Source: Halisarca cf. caerulea (Eukaryota; Porifera; Demospongiae; Chondrillida; Halisarcidae). From it: a DNA stretch of 64,000 nucleotides. This document shows positions 1 to 15,089 of this stretch, piece by piece. Below the pieces are notes generated by a model. That model made no database searches and was not told the origin of the DNA. It saw only the letters and a program-made list of their open reading frames with translations. Location of the stretch: NCBI GenBank assembly GCA_963170055.1, contig CAUJGJ010000144.1, positions 129,001 to 193,000 of the forward strand, read 5' to 3'. Each line of letters starts with the position of its first letter. Position 1 is the first letter of the stretch. Position numbers and translations under genes: made by a program.

Positions 1-3000
1 CGCCCACAGCAGTTAAGAAACTTCATTTGTGTCCACTGGGAATGTGCGTGGTGCTAGTGCCAAATATTGGTATTAGCACCAGCATATCCAACACTACACA
101 AATGCTCCCACAGCACTTCAGAAACTTCATGTCTGTCCACTGGGAATGTGCGTGGTGCTAGTGCCAAATATTGGTATTAGCACCAGCATATCCAACACTA
201 CACAAATACGCCCACAGCAGTTAAGAAACTTCATGTGTGTCCACTGGGAATGTGCGTGGTGCTAGTGCCAAATATTGGTATTAGCACCAGCATATCCAAC
301 ACTACACAAATGCGCCCTCAGCACTTCAGAAACTTCATTTGTGTCCACTGGGAATGTGCGTGGTGCTAGTGCCAAATATTGGTATTAGCACCAGCATATC
401 CAACACTACACAAATACGCCCACAGCAGTTAAGAAACTTCATGTGTGTCCACTGGGAATGTGCGTGGTGCTAGTGCCAAATATTGGTATTAGCACCAGCA
501 TATCCAACACTACACAAATACGCCCACAGCAGTTAAGAAACTTCATGTGTGTCCACTGGGAATGTGCGTGGTGCTAGTGCCAAATATTGGTATTAGCACC
601 AGCATATCCAACACTACACAAATGCGCCCTCAGCAGTTAAGAAACTTCATGTGTGTCCACTGGGAATGTGCGTGGTGCTAGTGCCAAATATTGCTATTAG
701 CACCAGCATATCCAACACTACACAAATACGCCCACAGTAGTTAAGAAACTTCATGTGTGTCCACTGGGAATGTGCGTGGTGCTAGTGCCAAATATTGGTA
801 TTAGCACCAGCATATCCAACACTACACAAATACGCCCACAGCACTTCAGAAACTTCATTTGTGTCCACTGGGAATGTGCGTGGTGCTAGTGCCAAATATT
901 GGTATTAGCACCAGCATATCCAACACTACACAAGTACGCCCACAGCAGTTAAGAAACTTTATTTGTGTCCACTGGGAATGTGCGTGGTGCTAGTGCCAAA
1001 TATTGGTATTAGCACCAGCATATCCAACACTACACAAATGCGCCCACAGCACTTCAGAAACTTCATGTGTGTCCACTGGGAATGTGCGTGGTGCTAGTGC
1101 CAAATATTGGTATTAGCACCAGCATATCCAACACTACACAAATGCGCCCAAAACACTTCAGAAAGGTCATGTGTGTCCACTGGGAATGTGCGTGGTGCTA
1201 GTGCCAAATATTGGTATTAGCACCAGCATATCCAACACAACACAAATACGCCCACAGCACTTCAGAAACTTCATGTGTGTCCACTGGGAATGTGCGTGGT
1301 GCTAGTGCCAAATATTGGTATTAGCACCAGCATATCCAACACTACTCAAATACGCCCACAGCAGTTAAGAAACTTCATGTGTGTCCACTGGGAATGTGCG
1401 TGGTGCTAGTGCCAAATATTGGTATTAGCACCAGCATATCCAACACTACACAAATACGCCCACAGCACTTCGGAAACTTCATGTGTGTCCACTGGGAATG
1501 TGCGTGGTGCTAGTGGCAAATATTGGTATTAGCACCAGCATATCCAACATTACACAAATACGCCCACAGCACTTCAGAAACTTCTTGTGTGTCCACATGG
1601 AATGTGCGTGGTGCTAGTGCCAAATATTGGTATTAGCACCAGCATATCCAACACTACACAAATACGCCCACAGCAGTTAAGAAACTTCATGTGTGTCCAC
1701 TGGGAATGTGCGTGGTGCTAGTGCCAAATATTGGTATTAGCACCAGCATATCCAACACTACACAAATACGCCCACAGCACTTCAGAAACTTCTTGTGTGT
1801 CCACATGGAATGTGCGTGGTGCTAGTGCCAAATATTGGTATTAGCACCAGCATATCCAACACTACACAAATACGCCCACAGCAGTTAAGAAACTTCATGT
1901 GTGTCCACTGGGAATGTGCGTGGTGTTAGTGCCAAATATTGGTATTAGCACCAGCATATCCAACACTACTCAAATACGCCCACAGCACTTCAGAAACTTC
2001 ATGTGTGTCCACTGAGAATGTGCGTGGTGCTAGTGCCAAATATTGGTATTAGCACCAGCATATCCAACATTACACAAATGCGCCCACAGCAGTTAAGAAA
2101 CTTCATTTGTGTCCACTGGGAATGTGCGTGGTGCTAGTGCCAAATATTGGTATTAGCACCAGCATATCCAACACTACACAAATACGCCCACAGCAGTTAA
2201 GAAACTTCATGTGTGTCCACTGGGAATGTGCGTGGTGCTAGTGCCAAATATTGGTATTAGCACCAGCATATCCAACACTACACAAATGCGCCCTCAGCAG
2301 TTAAGAAACTTCATGTGTGTCCACTGGGAATGTGCGTGGTGCTAGTGCCAAATATTGGTATTAGCACCAGCATATCCAACACTACACAAATACGCCCACA
2401 GTAGTTAAGAAACTTCATTTGTGTCCACTGGGAATGTGCGTGGTGCTAGTGCCAAATATTGGTATTAGCACCAGCATATCCAACACTACACAAATGCGCC
2501 CACAGCACTTCAGAAACTTCATGTGTGTCCACTGGGAATGTGCGTGGTGCTAGTGCCAAATATTGGTATTAGCACCAGCATATCAAACACTACACAAATG
2601 CGCCCACAGCAGTTAAGAAACTTCATTTGTGTCCACTGGGAATGTGCGTGGTGCTAGTGCCAAATATTGGTATTAGCACCAGCATATCCAACACTACACA
2701 AATACGCCCACAGCAGTTAAGAAACTTCATGTGTGTCCACTGGGAATGTGCGTGGTGCTAGTGCCAAATATTGGTATTAGCACCAGAATATCCAACACAA
2801 CACAAATACGCCCACAGCACTTCAGAAACTTCATGTGTGTCCACTGGGAATGTGCGTGGTGCTAGTGCCAAATATTGGTATTAGCACCAGCATATCCAAC
2901 ACTACACAAATGCGCCCACAGCAGTTAAGAAACTTCATTTGTGTCCACTGGGAATGTGCGTGGTGCTAGTGCCAAATATTGGTATTAGCACCAGCATATC

Positions 3001-6000
3001 CAACACTACACAAATGCTCCCACAGCACTTCAGAAACTTCATGTGTGTCCACTGGGAATGTGCGTGGTGCTAGTGCCAAATATTGGTATTAGCACCAGCA
3101 TATCCAACACTACACAAATACGCCCACAGCACTTCAGAAACTTCATGTGTGTCCACTGGGAATGTGCGTGGTGCTAGTGCCAAATATTGGTATTAGCACC
3201 AGCATATCCAACACTACACAAATGCGCCCACAGCAGTTAAGAAACTTCATTTGTGTCCACTGGGAATGTGCGTGGTGCTAGTGCCAAATATTGGCATTAG
3301 CACCAGCATATCCAACACTACACAAATGCTCCCACAGCACTTCAGAAACTTCATGTCTGTCCACTGGGAATGTGCGTGGTGCTAGTGCCAAATATTGGTA
3401 TTAGCACCAGCATATCCAACACTACACAAATACGCCCACAGCAGTTAAGAAACTTCATGTGTGTCCACTGGGAATGTGCGTGGTGCTAGTGCCAAATATT
3501 GGTATTAGCACCAGCATATCCAACACTACACAAATGCGCCCTCAGCACTTCAGAAACTTCATTTGTGTCCACTGGGAATGTGCGTGGTGCTAGTGCCAAA
3601 TATTGGTATTAGCACCAGCATATCCAACACTACACAAATACGCCCACAGCAGTTAAGAAACTTCATGTGTGTCCACTGGGAATGTGCGTGGTGCTAGTGC
3701 CAAATATTGGTATTAGCACCAGCATATCCAACACTACACAAATACGCCCACAGCAGTTAAGAAACTTCATGTGTGTCCACTGGGAATGTGCGTGGTGCTA
3801 GTGCCAAATATTGGTATTAGCACCAGCATATCCAACACTACACAAATGCGCCCTCAGCAGTTAAGAAACTTCATGTGTGTCCACTGGGAATGTGCGTGGT
3901 GCTAGTGCCAAATATTGGTATTAGCACCAGCATATCCAACACTACACAAATACGCCCACAGTAGTTAAGAAACTTCATGTGTGTCCACTGGGAATGTGCG
4001 TGGTGCTAGTGCCAAATATTGGTATTAGCACCAGCATATCCAACACTACACAAATACGCCCACAGCACTTCAGAAACTTCATGTGTGTCCACTGGGAATG
4101 TGCGTGGTGCTAGTGCCAAATATTGGTATTAGCACCAGCATATCCAACACTACACAAGTACGCCCACAGCAGTTAAGAAACTTTATTTGTGTCCACTGGG
4201 AATGTGCGTGGTGCTAGTGCCAAATATTGGTATTAGCACCAGCATATCCAACACTACACAAATGCGCCCACAGCACTTCAGAAACTTCATGTGTGTCCAC
4301 TGGGAATGTGCGTGGTGCTAATGCCAAATATTGGTATTAGCACCAGCATATCCAACACTACACAAATGCGCCCAAAACACTTCAGAAAGGTCATGTGTGT
4401 CCACTGGGAATGTGCGTGGTGCTAGTGCCAAATATTGGTATTAGCACCAGCATATCCAACACAACACAAATACGCCCACAGCACTTCAGAAACTTCATGT
4501 GTGTCCACTGGGAATGTGCGTGGTGCTAGTGCCAAATATTGGTATTAGCACCAGCATATCCAACACTACTCAAATACGCCCACAGCAGTTAAGAAACTTC
4601 ATGTGTGTCCACTGGGAATGTGCGTGGTGCTAGTGCCAAATATTGGTATTAGCACCAGCATATCCAACACTACACAAATACGCCCACAGCACTTCGGAAA
4701 CTTCATGTGTGTCCACTGGGAATGTGCGTGGTGCTAGTGGCAAATATTGGTATTAGCACCAGCATATCCAACATTACACAAATACGCCCACAGCACTTCA
4801 GAAACTTCTTGTGTGTCCACATGGAATGTGCGTGGTGCTAGTGCCAAATATTGGTATTAGCACCAGCATATCCAACACTACACAAATACGCCCACAGCAG
4901 TTAAGAAACTTCATGTGTGTCCACTGGGAATGTGCGTGGTGTTAGTGCCAAATATTGGTATTAGCACCAGCATATCCAACACTACTCAAATACGCCCACA
5001 GCACTTCAGAAACTTCATGTGTGTCCACTGAGAATGTGCGTGGTGCTAGTGCCAAATATTGGTATTAGCACCAGCATATCCAACATTACACAAATGCGCC
5101 CACAGCAGTTAAGAAACTTCATTTGTGTCCACTGGGAATGTGCGTGGTGCTAGCGCCAAATATTGGTATTAGCACCAGCATATCCAACACTACACAAATA
5201 CGCCCACAGCAGTTAAGAAACTTCATGTGTGTCCACTGGGAATGTGCGTGGTGCTAGTGCCAAATATTGGTATTAGCACCAGCATATCCAACACTACACA
5301 AATGCGCCCTCAGCAGTTAAGAAACTTCATGTGTGTCCACTGGGAATGTGCGTGGTGCTAGTGCCAAATATTGGTATTAGCACCAGCATATCCAACACTA
5401 CACAAATACGCCCACAGTAGTTAAGAAACTTCATTTGTGTCCACTGGGAATGTGCGTGGTGCTAGTGCCAAATATTGGTATTAGCACCAGCATATCCAAC
5501 ACTACACAAATGCGCCCACAGCACTTCAGAAACTTCATGTGTGTCCACTGGGAATGTGCGTGGTGCTAGTGCCAAATATTGGTATTAGCACCAGCATATC
5601 CAACACTACACAAATGCGCCGACAGCAGTTAAGAAACTTCATTTGTGTCCACTGGGAATGTGCGTGGTGCTAGTGCCAAATATTGGTATTAGCACCAGCA
5701 TATCCAACACTACACAAATACGACCACAGCAGTTAAGAAACTTCATGTGTGTCCACTGGGAATGTGCGTGGTGCTAGTGCCAAATATTGGTATTAGCACC
5801 AGCATATCCAACACAACACAAATACGCCCACAGCACTTCAGAAACTTCATGTGTGTCCACTGGGAATGTGCGTGGTGCTAGTGCCAAATATTGGTATTAG
5901 CACCAGCATATCCAACACTACACAAATGCGCCCACAGCAGTTAAGAAACTTCATTTGTGTCCACTGGGAATGTGCGTGGTGCTAGTGCCAAATATTGGTA

Positions 6001-6240
6001 TTAGCACCAGCATATCCAACACTACACAAATGCTCCCACAGCACTTCAGAAACTTCATGTGTGTCCACTGGGAATGTGCGTGGTGCTAGTGCCAAATATT
6101 GGTATTAGCACCAGCATATCCAACACTACACAAATACGCCCACAGCACTTCAGAAACTTCATGTGTGTCCACTGGGAATGTGCGTGGTGCTAGAGCCAAA
6201 TATTGGTATTAGTACCAACATATCCAACACTACTCAAATA
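1..6240. repeat. Higher-order block of about 31 monomers, two tandem copies
   Basis: Rare variants recur 3224 bp (31 monomers) apart. CTCCCACAGC with ATGTCTGTCC is at 105 and 3329, and CAAGTA before a monomer with AACTTTATTTG is at 937 and 4161. After about 1.8 kb the offset drops to 3016 bp (29 monomers; 2081 versus 5097). The first copy carries a local duplication of two monomers there, seen as two successive TTCTTGTGTG/CCACATGG monomers around 1570 and 1780. Confidence 0.85.
42..87 (+). other. Hairpin in every satellite monomer (shown for monomer 1)
   Basis: In monomer 1 the arm at 42-63 pairs with 67-87 around a 3-base loop at 64-66 (ATA). The inner stem has 15 consecutive pairs (49-63 with 67-81). 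After a single bulged G at 48, six more pairs follow (42-47 with 82-87). Three of the 21 pairs are G-T (44/85, 57/73, 59/71); these are wobble pairs in RNA from the + strand but become C-A mismatches in RNA from the - strand. The same hairpin recurs every 104 bp throughout the array. The pairing is read directly from the sequence. A role as cruciform, small-RNA precursor or folded satellite RNA is inference. Confidence 0.85.
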
Positions 6241-7139
6241 CGCCCACAGCACTTCAGAAACTTCATGTGTGTCCACTGGGAATGTGCGTGGTGCTAGTGC
6301 CAAATATTGGTATTAGCACCAGCATATCCAACACTACACAAATACGCCCACAGCACTTCAGAAACTTCATGTGTGTCCACTGGGAATGTATGTGGTGCTA
6401 GTGCCAAATATTGGTATTAGCACCAGCATATCCAACACTACACAAATGCGCCCACAGCAGTTAAGAAACTTCATTTGTGTCCACTGGGAATGTGCGTGGT
6501 GCTAGTGCCAAATATTGGTATTAGCACCAGCATATCCAACACTACACAAATACGCCCACAGCAGTTAAGAAACTTCATGTGTGTCCACTGGGAATGTGCG
6601 TGGTGCTAGTGCCAAATATTGGTATTAGCACCAGCATATCCAACACTACACAAATACGCCCACAGCACTTCGGAAACTTCATGTGTGTCCACTGGGAATG
6701 TGCGTGGTGCTAGTGCCAAATATTGGTATTAGCACCAGCATATCCAACATTACACAAATACGCCCACAGCACTTCAGAAACTTCTTGTGTGTCCACATGG
6801 AATGTGCGTGGTGCTAGTGCCAAATATTGGTATTAGCACCAGCATATCCAACACTACATAAATACGCCCACAGCAGTTAAGAAACTTCATGTGTGTCCAC
6901 TGGGAATGTGCGTGGTGCTAGTGCCAAATATTGGTATTAGCACCAGCATATCCAACACTACACAAATACGCCCACAGCAGTTAAGAAACTTTATTTGTGT
7001 CCACTGGGAATGTGCGTGGTGCTAGTGCCAAATATTGGTATTAGCACCAGCATATCCAACACTACACAAATGCTCCCACAGCACTTCAGAAACTTCATGT
7101 GTGTCCACTGGGAATGTGCGTGGTGCTAGTGCCAAATAT

Positions 7140-8440
7140 TGGTATTAGCACCAGCATATCCAACACTACACAAATGCGCCCAAAACACTTCAGAAAGGTC
7201 ATGTGTGTCCACTGGGAATGTGCGTGGTGCTAGTGCCAAATATTGGTATTAGCACCAGCATATCCAACACAACACAAATACGACCACAGCACTTCAGAAA
7301 CTTCATGTGTGTCCACTGGGAATGTGCGTGGTGCTAGTGCCAAATATTGGTATTAGCACCAGCATATCCAACACTACTCAAATACGCCCACAGCAGTTAA
7401 GAAACTTCATGTGTGTCCACTGGGAATGTGCGTGGTGCTAGTGCCAAATATTGGTATTAGCACCAGCATATCCAACACTACACAAATACGCCCACAGTAG
7501 TTAAGAAACTTCATGTGTGTCCACTGGGAATGTGCGTGGTGCTAGTGCCAAATATTGGTATTAGCACCAGCATATCCAACACAACACAAATACGCCCACA
7601 GCACTTCAGAAACTTCATGTGTGTCCACTGGGAATGTGCGTGGTGCTAGTGCCAAATATTGGTATTAGCACCAGCATATCCAACACAACACAAATACGCC
7701 CACAGCACTTCAGAAACTTCATGTGTGTCCACTGGGAATGTGCGTGGTGCTAGTGCCAAATATTGGTATTAGCACCAGCATATCCAACACTACACAAGTA
7801 CGCCCACAGCAGTTAAGAAACTTTATTTGTGTCCACTGGGAATGTGCGTGGTGCTAGTGCCAAATATTGGTATTAGCACCAGCATATCCAACACTACACA
7901 AATGCTCCCACAGCACTTCAGAAACTTCATGTGTGTCCACTGGGAATGTGCGTGGTGCTAGTGCCAAATATTGGTATTAGCACCAGCATATCCAAAACTA
8001 CACAAATGCGCCCAAAACACTTCAGAAAGGTCATGTGTGTCCACTGGGAATGTGCGTGGTGCTAGTGCCAAATATTGGTATTAGCACCAGCATATCCAAC
8101 ACAACACAAATACGCCCACAGCACTTCAGAAACTTCATGTGTGTCCACTGGGAATGTGCGTGGTGCTAGTGCCAAATATTGGTATTAGCACCAGCATATC
8201 CAACACTACACAAATGCGCCCACAGCAGTTAAGAAACTTCATTTGTGTCCACTGGGAATGTGCGTGGTGCTAGTGCCAAATATTGGTATTAGCACCAGCA
8301 TATCCAGCACTACACAAATACGCCCACAGCAGTTAAGAAACTTCATGTGTGTCCACTGGGAATGTGCGTGGTGCTAGTGCCAAATATTGGTATTAGCACC
8401 AGCATATCCAACACTACACAAATACGCCCACAGCACTTCT
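7140..8440. repeat. Satellite segment with a near-identical copy about 39 kb away
   Basis: Private variants here reappear at an exact offset of 39104 bp (376 monomers). ATATCCAAAACTAC is at about 7989 and 47093, and TATCCAGCACTAC at about 8301 and 47405. The GTACGCCC/AACTTTATTTG monomer also occurs in both blocks (about 7801 and 46905). The partner block lies at about 46.2-47.5 kb. Confidence 0.8.
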
Positions 8441-9879
8441 GAAACTTCATGTGTGTCCACTGGGAAAGTGTGTGGTGCTAGTGCCAAATATTGGTATTAG
8501 CACCAGCATATCCAACACTACACAAATACGCCCACAGCACTTCAGAAACTTCATGTGTGTCCACTGAGAATGTGCGTGGTGCTAGTGCCAAATATTTGTA
8601 TTAGCACCAACATATCCAACACTACTCAAATGCGCCCACAGCAGTTAAGAAACTTCATGTGTGTCCACTGGGAATGTGCGTGGTGCTAGTGCCAAATATT
8701 AGTATTAGCACAAGCATATCCAACACTACACAAATACGCCCACAGCACTTCAGAAACTTCATGTGTGTCCACTGAGAATGTGCGTGGTGCTAGTGCCAAA
8801 TATTTGTATTAGCACCAACATATCCAACACTACTCAAATACGCCCACAGCACTTCAGAAACTTCATGTGTGTCCACTGGGAATGTGCGTGGTGCTAGTGC
8901 CAAATATTAGTATTAGCACAAGCATATCCAACACTACAAAAATGCGCCCACAGCACTTCAGAAAGGTCATGTGTGTCCACTGGGAATGTGCGTGGTGCTA
9001 GTGCCAAATATTGGTATTAGCACCAGCATATCCAACACTACACAAAAACGCCCACAGCAGTTAAGAAACTTCATGTGTGTCCACTGGGAATGTGCGTGGT
9101 GCTAGTGCCAAATATTGGTATTAGCACCAGCATATCCAACACTACACAAATGCGCCCACAGCAGTTAAGAAACTTCATGTGTGTCCACTGGGAATGTGCG
9201 TGGTGCTAGTGCCAAATATTGGTATTAGCACAATTATATCCAACACTACACAAATACGCCCACAGCACTTCAGAAACTTCATGTGTGTCCACTGGGAATG
9301 TGCGTGGTGCTAGTGCCAAATATTGGTATTAGCACCAGCATATCCAACACTACACAAATACGCCCACAGCACTTCAGAAACTTCATGTTTTTCCACTGGG
9401 AATGTGCGTGGTGCTAGTGCCAAATATTGGTATTAGCACCAGCATATCCAACACTACACAAATACGCCCACAGCAGTTAAGAAACTTCATTTGTGTCCAC
9501 TGGGAATGTGCGTGGTGCTAGTGCCAAATATTGGTATTAGCACCAGCATATCCAACACTACACAAATACGCCCACAGCAGTTAAGAAACTTCATTTGAGT
9601 CCACTGGGAATGTGCGTGGTGCTAGTGCCAAATATTGGTATTAGCACCAGCATATCCAACACTACACAAATACGCCCACAGCAGTTAAGAAACTTCATGT
9701 GTGTCCACTGGGAATGTGCGTGGTGCTAGTGCCAAATATTGGTATTAGCACCAGCATATCTAACACTACACAAATACGCCCACAGCAGTTAAGAAACTTC
9801 ATGTGTGTCCACTGGGAATGTGCGTGGTGCTAGTGCCAAATATTGGTATTAGCACCAGCATATCCAACACTACACAAAT

Positions 9880-12800
9880 GCGCCCACAGCACTTCAGAAA
9901 CTTCATGTGTGTCCACTGGGAATGTGCGTGGTGCTAGTGCCAAATATTGGTATTAGCACCAGCATATCCAACACTACACAAATACGCCCACAGCAGTTAA
10001 GAAACTTCATGTGTGTCCACTGGGAATGTGCGTGGTGCTAGTGCCAAATATTGGTATTAGCACCAGCATATCCAACACTACACAAATACGCCCAAAACAC
10101 TTCAGAAAGGTCATGTGTGTCCACTGGGAATGTGCGTGGTGCTAGTGCCAAATATTGGTATTAGCACCAGCATATCCAACACTACACAAATACGCCCACA
10201 GCACTTCGGAAACTTCATGTGTGTCCACTGGGAATGTGCGTGGTGCTAGTGGAAAATATTGGTATTAGCACCAGCATATCCAACATTACACAAATACGCC
10301 CACAGCACTTCAGAAAGGTCATGTTTGTCCACTGGGAATGTGCGTGGTGCTAGTGCCAAATATTGGTATTAGCACCAGCATATCCAACACTACACAAATA
10401 CGCCCACAGCAGTTAAGAAACTTCATGTGTGTCCACTGGGAATGTGCGTGGTGCTAGTGCCAAATATTGGTATTAGCACCAGCATATCCAACACTACACA
10501 AATACGCCCAAAACACTTCAGAAAGGTCATGTGTGTCCACTGGGAATGTGCGTGGTGCTAGTGCCAAATATTGGTATTAGCACCAGCATATCCAACACTA
10601 CTCAAATACGCCCACAGCACTTCAGAAACTTCATGTGTGTCCACTGAGAATGTGCGTGGTGCTAGTGCCAAATATTGGTATTAGCACCAGCATATCCAAC
10701 ATTACACAAATGCGCCCACAGCAGTTAAGAAACTTCATTTGTGTCCACTGGGAATGTGCGTGGTGCTAGTGCCAAATATTGGTATTAGCACCAGCATATC
10801 CAACACTACACAAATACGCCCACAGCAGTTAAGAAACTTCATGTGTGTCCACTGGGAATGTGCGTGGTGCTAGTGCCAAATATTGGTATTAGCACCAGCA
10901 TATCCAACACTACACAAATGCGCCCACAGCACTTCAGAAACTTCATGTGTGTCCACTGGGAATGTGCGTGGTGCTAGTGCCAAATATTGGTTTTAGCACC
11001 AGCATATCCAACACTACACAAATACGCCCACAGCAGTTAAGAAACTTCATGTGTGTCCACTGGGAATGTGCGTGGTGCTAGTGCCAAATATTGGTATTAG
11101 CACCAGCATATCCAACACTACACAAATACGCCCAAAACACTTCAGAAAGGTCATGTGTGTCCACTGGGAATGTGCGTGGTGCTAGTGCCAAATATTGGTA
11201 TTAGCACCAGCATATCCAACACTACACAAATACGCCCACAGCACTTCGGAAACTTCATGTGTGTCCACTGGGAATGTGCGTGGTGCTAGTGGAAAATATT
11301 GGTATTAGCACCAGCATATCCAACATTACACAAATACGCCCACAGCACTTCAGAAAGGTCATGTTTGTCCACTGGGAATGTGCGTGGTGCTAGTGCCAAA
11401 TATTGGTATTAGCACCAGCATATCCAACACTACACAAATACGCCCACAGCAGTTAAGAAACTTCATGTGTGTCCACTGGGAATGTGCGTGGTGCTAGTGC
11501 CAAATATTGGTATTAGCACCAGCATATCCAACACTACACAAATACGCCCAAAACACTTCAGAAAGGTCATGTGTGTCCACTGGGAATGTGCGTGGTGCTA
11601 GTGCCAAATATTGGTATTAGCACCAGCATATCCAACACTACTCAAATACGCCCACAGCACTTCAGAAACTTCATGTGTGTCCACTGAGAATGTGCGTGGT
11701 GCTAGTGCCAAATATTGGTATTAGCACCAGCATATCCAACATTACACAAATGCGCCCACAGCAGTTAAGAAACTTCATTTGTGTCCACTGGGAATGTGCG
11801 TGGTGCTAGTGCCAAATATTGGTATTAGCACCAGCATATCCAACACTACACAAATACGCCCACAGCAGTTAAGAAACTTCATGTGTGTCCACTGGGAATG
11901 TGCGTGGTGCTAGTGCCAAATATTGGTATTAGCACCAGCATATCCAACACTACACAAATGCGCCCACAGCACTTCAGAAACTTCATGTGTGTCCACTGGG
12001 AATGTGCGTGGTGCTAGTGCCAAATATTGGTTTTAGCACCAGCATATCCAACACTACACAAATACGCCCACAGCAGTTAAGAAACTTCATGTGTGTCCAC
12101 TGGGAATGTGCGTGGTGCTAGTGCCAAATATTGGTATTAGCACCAGCATATCCAACACTACACAAATACGCCCAAAACACTTCAGAAAGGTCATGTGTGT
12201 CCACTGGGAATGTGCGTGGTGCTAGTGCCAAATATTGGTATTAGCACCAGCATATCCAACACTACACAAATACGCCCACAGCACTTCGGAAACTTCATGT
12301 GTGTCCACTGGGAATGTGCGTGGTGCTAGTGGAAAATATTGGTATTAGCACCAGCATATCCAACATTACACAAATACGCCCACAGCACTTCAGAAAGGTC
12401 ATGTTTGTCCACTGGGAATGTGCGTGGTGCTAGTGCCAAATATTGGTATTAGCACCAGCATATCCAACACTACACAAATACGCCCACAGCAGTTAAGAAA
12501 CTTCATGTGTGTCCACTGGGAATGTGCGTGGTGCTAGTGCCAAATATTGGTATTAGCACCAGCATATCCAACACTACATAAATACGCCCAAAACACTTCA
12601 GAAAGGTCATGTGTGTCCACTGGGAATGTGCGTGGTGCTAGTGCCAAATATTGGTATTAGCACCAGCATATCCAACACTACTCAAATACGCCCACAGCAC
12701 TTCAGAAACTTCATGTGTGTCCACTGAGAATGTGCGTGGTGCTAGTGCCAAATATTGGTATTAGCACCAGCATATCCAACATTACACAAATGCGCCCACA

Positions 12801-14750
12801 GCAGTTAAGAAACTTCATTTGTGTCCACTGGGAATGTGCGTGGTGCTAGTGCCAAATATTGGTATTAGCACCAGCATATCCAACACTACACAAATACGCC
12901 CACAGCAGTTAAGAAACTTCATGTGTGTCCACTGGGAATGTGCGTGGTGCTAGTGCCAAATATTGGTATTAGCACCAGCATATCCAACACTACACAAATG
13001 CGCCCTCAGCAGTTAAGAAACTTCATGTGTGTCCACTGGGAATGTGCGTGGTGCTAGTGCCAAATATTGGTATTAGCACCAGCATATCCAACACTACACA
13101 AATACGCCCACAGTAGTTAAGAAACTTCATTTGTGTCCACTGGGAATGTGCGTGGTGCTAGTGCCAAATATTGGTATTAGCACCAGCATATCCAACACTA
13201 CACAAATGCGCCCACAGCACTTCAGAAACTTCATGTGTGTCCACTGGGAATGTGCGTGGTGCTAGTGCCAAATATTGGTATTAGCACCAGCATATCCAAC
13301 ACTACACAAATGCGCCGACAGCAGTTAAGAAACTTCATTTGTGTCCACTGGGAATGTGCGTGGTGCTAGTGCCAAATATTGGTATTAGCACCAGCATATC
13401 CAACACTACACAAATACGCCCACAGCAGTTAAGAAACTTCATGTGTGTCCACTGGGAATGTGCGTTGTGCTAGTGCCAAATATTGGTATTAGCACCAGCA
13501 TATCCAACACAACACAAATACGCCCACAGCACTTCAGAAACTTCATGTGTGTCCACTGGGAATGTGCGTGGTGCTAGTGCCAAATATTGGTATTAGCACC
13601 AGCATATCCAACACTACACAAATGCGCCCACAGCAGTTAAGAAACTTCATTTGTGTCCACTGGGAATGTGCGTGGTGCTAGTGCCAAATATTGGTATTAG
13701 CACCAGCATATCCAACACTACTCAAATACGCCCACAGCACTTCAGAAACTTCATGTGTGTCCACTGAGAATGTGCGTGGTGCTAGTGCCAAATATTGGTA
13801 TTAGCACCAGCATATCCAACATTACACAAATGCGCCCACAGCAGTTAAGAAACTTCATTTGTGTCCACTGGGAATGTGCGTGGTGCTAGTGCCAAATATT
13901 GGTATTAGCACCAGCATATCCAACACTACACAAATACGCCCACAGCAGTTAAGAAACTTCATGTGTGTCCACTGGGAATGTGCGTGGTGCTAGTGCCAAA
14001 TATTGGTATTAGCACCAGCATATCCAACACTACACAAATGCGCCCTCAGCAGTTAAGAAACTTCATGTGTGTCCACTGGGAATGTGCGTGGTGCTAGTGC
14101 CAAATATTGGTATTAGCACCAGCATATCCAACACTACACAAATACGCCCACAGTAGTTAAGAAACTTCATTTGTGTCCACTGGGAATGTGCGTGGTGCTA
14201 GTGCCAAATATTGGTATTAGCACCAGCATATCCAACACTACACAAATGCGCCCACAGCACTTCAGAAACTTCATGTGTGTCCACTGGGAATGTGCGTGGT
14301 GCTAGTGCCAAATATTGGTATTAGCACCAGCATATCCAACACTACACAAATGCGCCGACAGCAGTTAAGAAACTTCATTTGTGTCCACTGGGAATGTGCG
14401 TGGTGCTAGTGCCAAATATTGGTATTAGCACCAGCATATCCAACACTACACAAATACGCCCACAGCAGTTAAGAAACTTCATGTGTGTCCACTGGGAATG
14501 TGCGTTGTGCTAGTGCCAAATATTGGTATTAGCACCAGCATATCCAACACAACACAAATACGCCCACAGCACTTCAGAAACTTCATGTGTGTCCACTGGG
14601 AATGTGCGTGGTGCTAGTGCCAAATATTGGTATTAGCACCAGCATATCCAACACTACACAAATGCGCCCACAGCAGTTAAGAAACTTCATTTGTGTCCAC
14701 TGGGAATGTGCGTGGTGCTAGTGCCAAATATTGGTATTAGCACCAGCATA
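9880..14750. repeat. Ten-monomer (1040-bp) higher-order repeats
   Basis: A rare CGCCCAAAACAC monomer start occurs at 10089, 11129 and 12169, and a rare GGTTTTAGCACC lies near 10990 and 12030, all 1040 bp apart. The ACTCAAATACGCCC monomer with CACTGAGAATG follows at 10609, 11649, 12689 and 13729, the same spacing. A second pair in this stretch is marked by TGCGTTGTGC at 13461 and 14501. These are local tandem amplifications of ten monomers. Confidence 0.85.
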
Positions 14751-15089
14751 TCCAACACTACACAAATGCTCCCACAGCACTTCAGAAACTTCATGTGTGT
14801 CCACTGGGAATGTGCGTGGTGCTAGTGCCAAATATTGGTATTAGCACCAGCATATCCAACACTACACAAATACGCCCACAGCACTTCAGAAACTTCATGT
14901 GTGTCCACTGGGAATGTGCGTGGTGCTAGAGCCAAATATTGGTATTAGTACCAACATATCCAACACTACTCAAATACGCCCACAGCACTTCAGAAACTTC
15001 ATGTGTGTCCACTGGGAATGTGCGTGGTGCTAGTGCCAAATATTGGTATTAGCACCAGCATATCCAACACTACACAAATACGCCCACAG

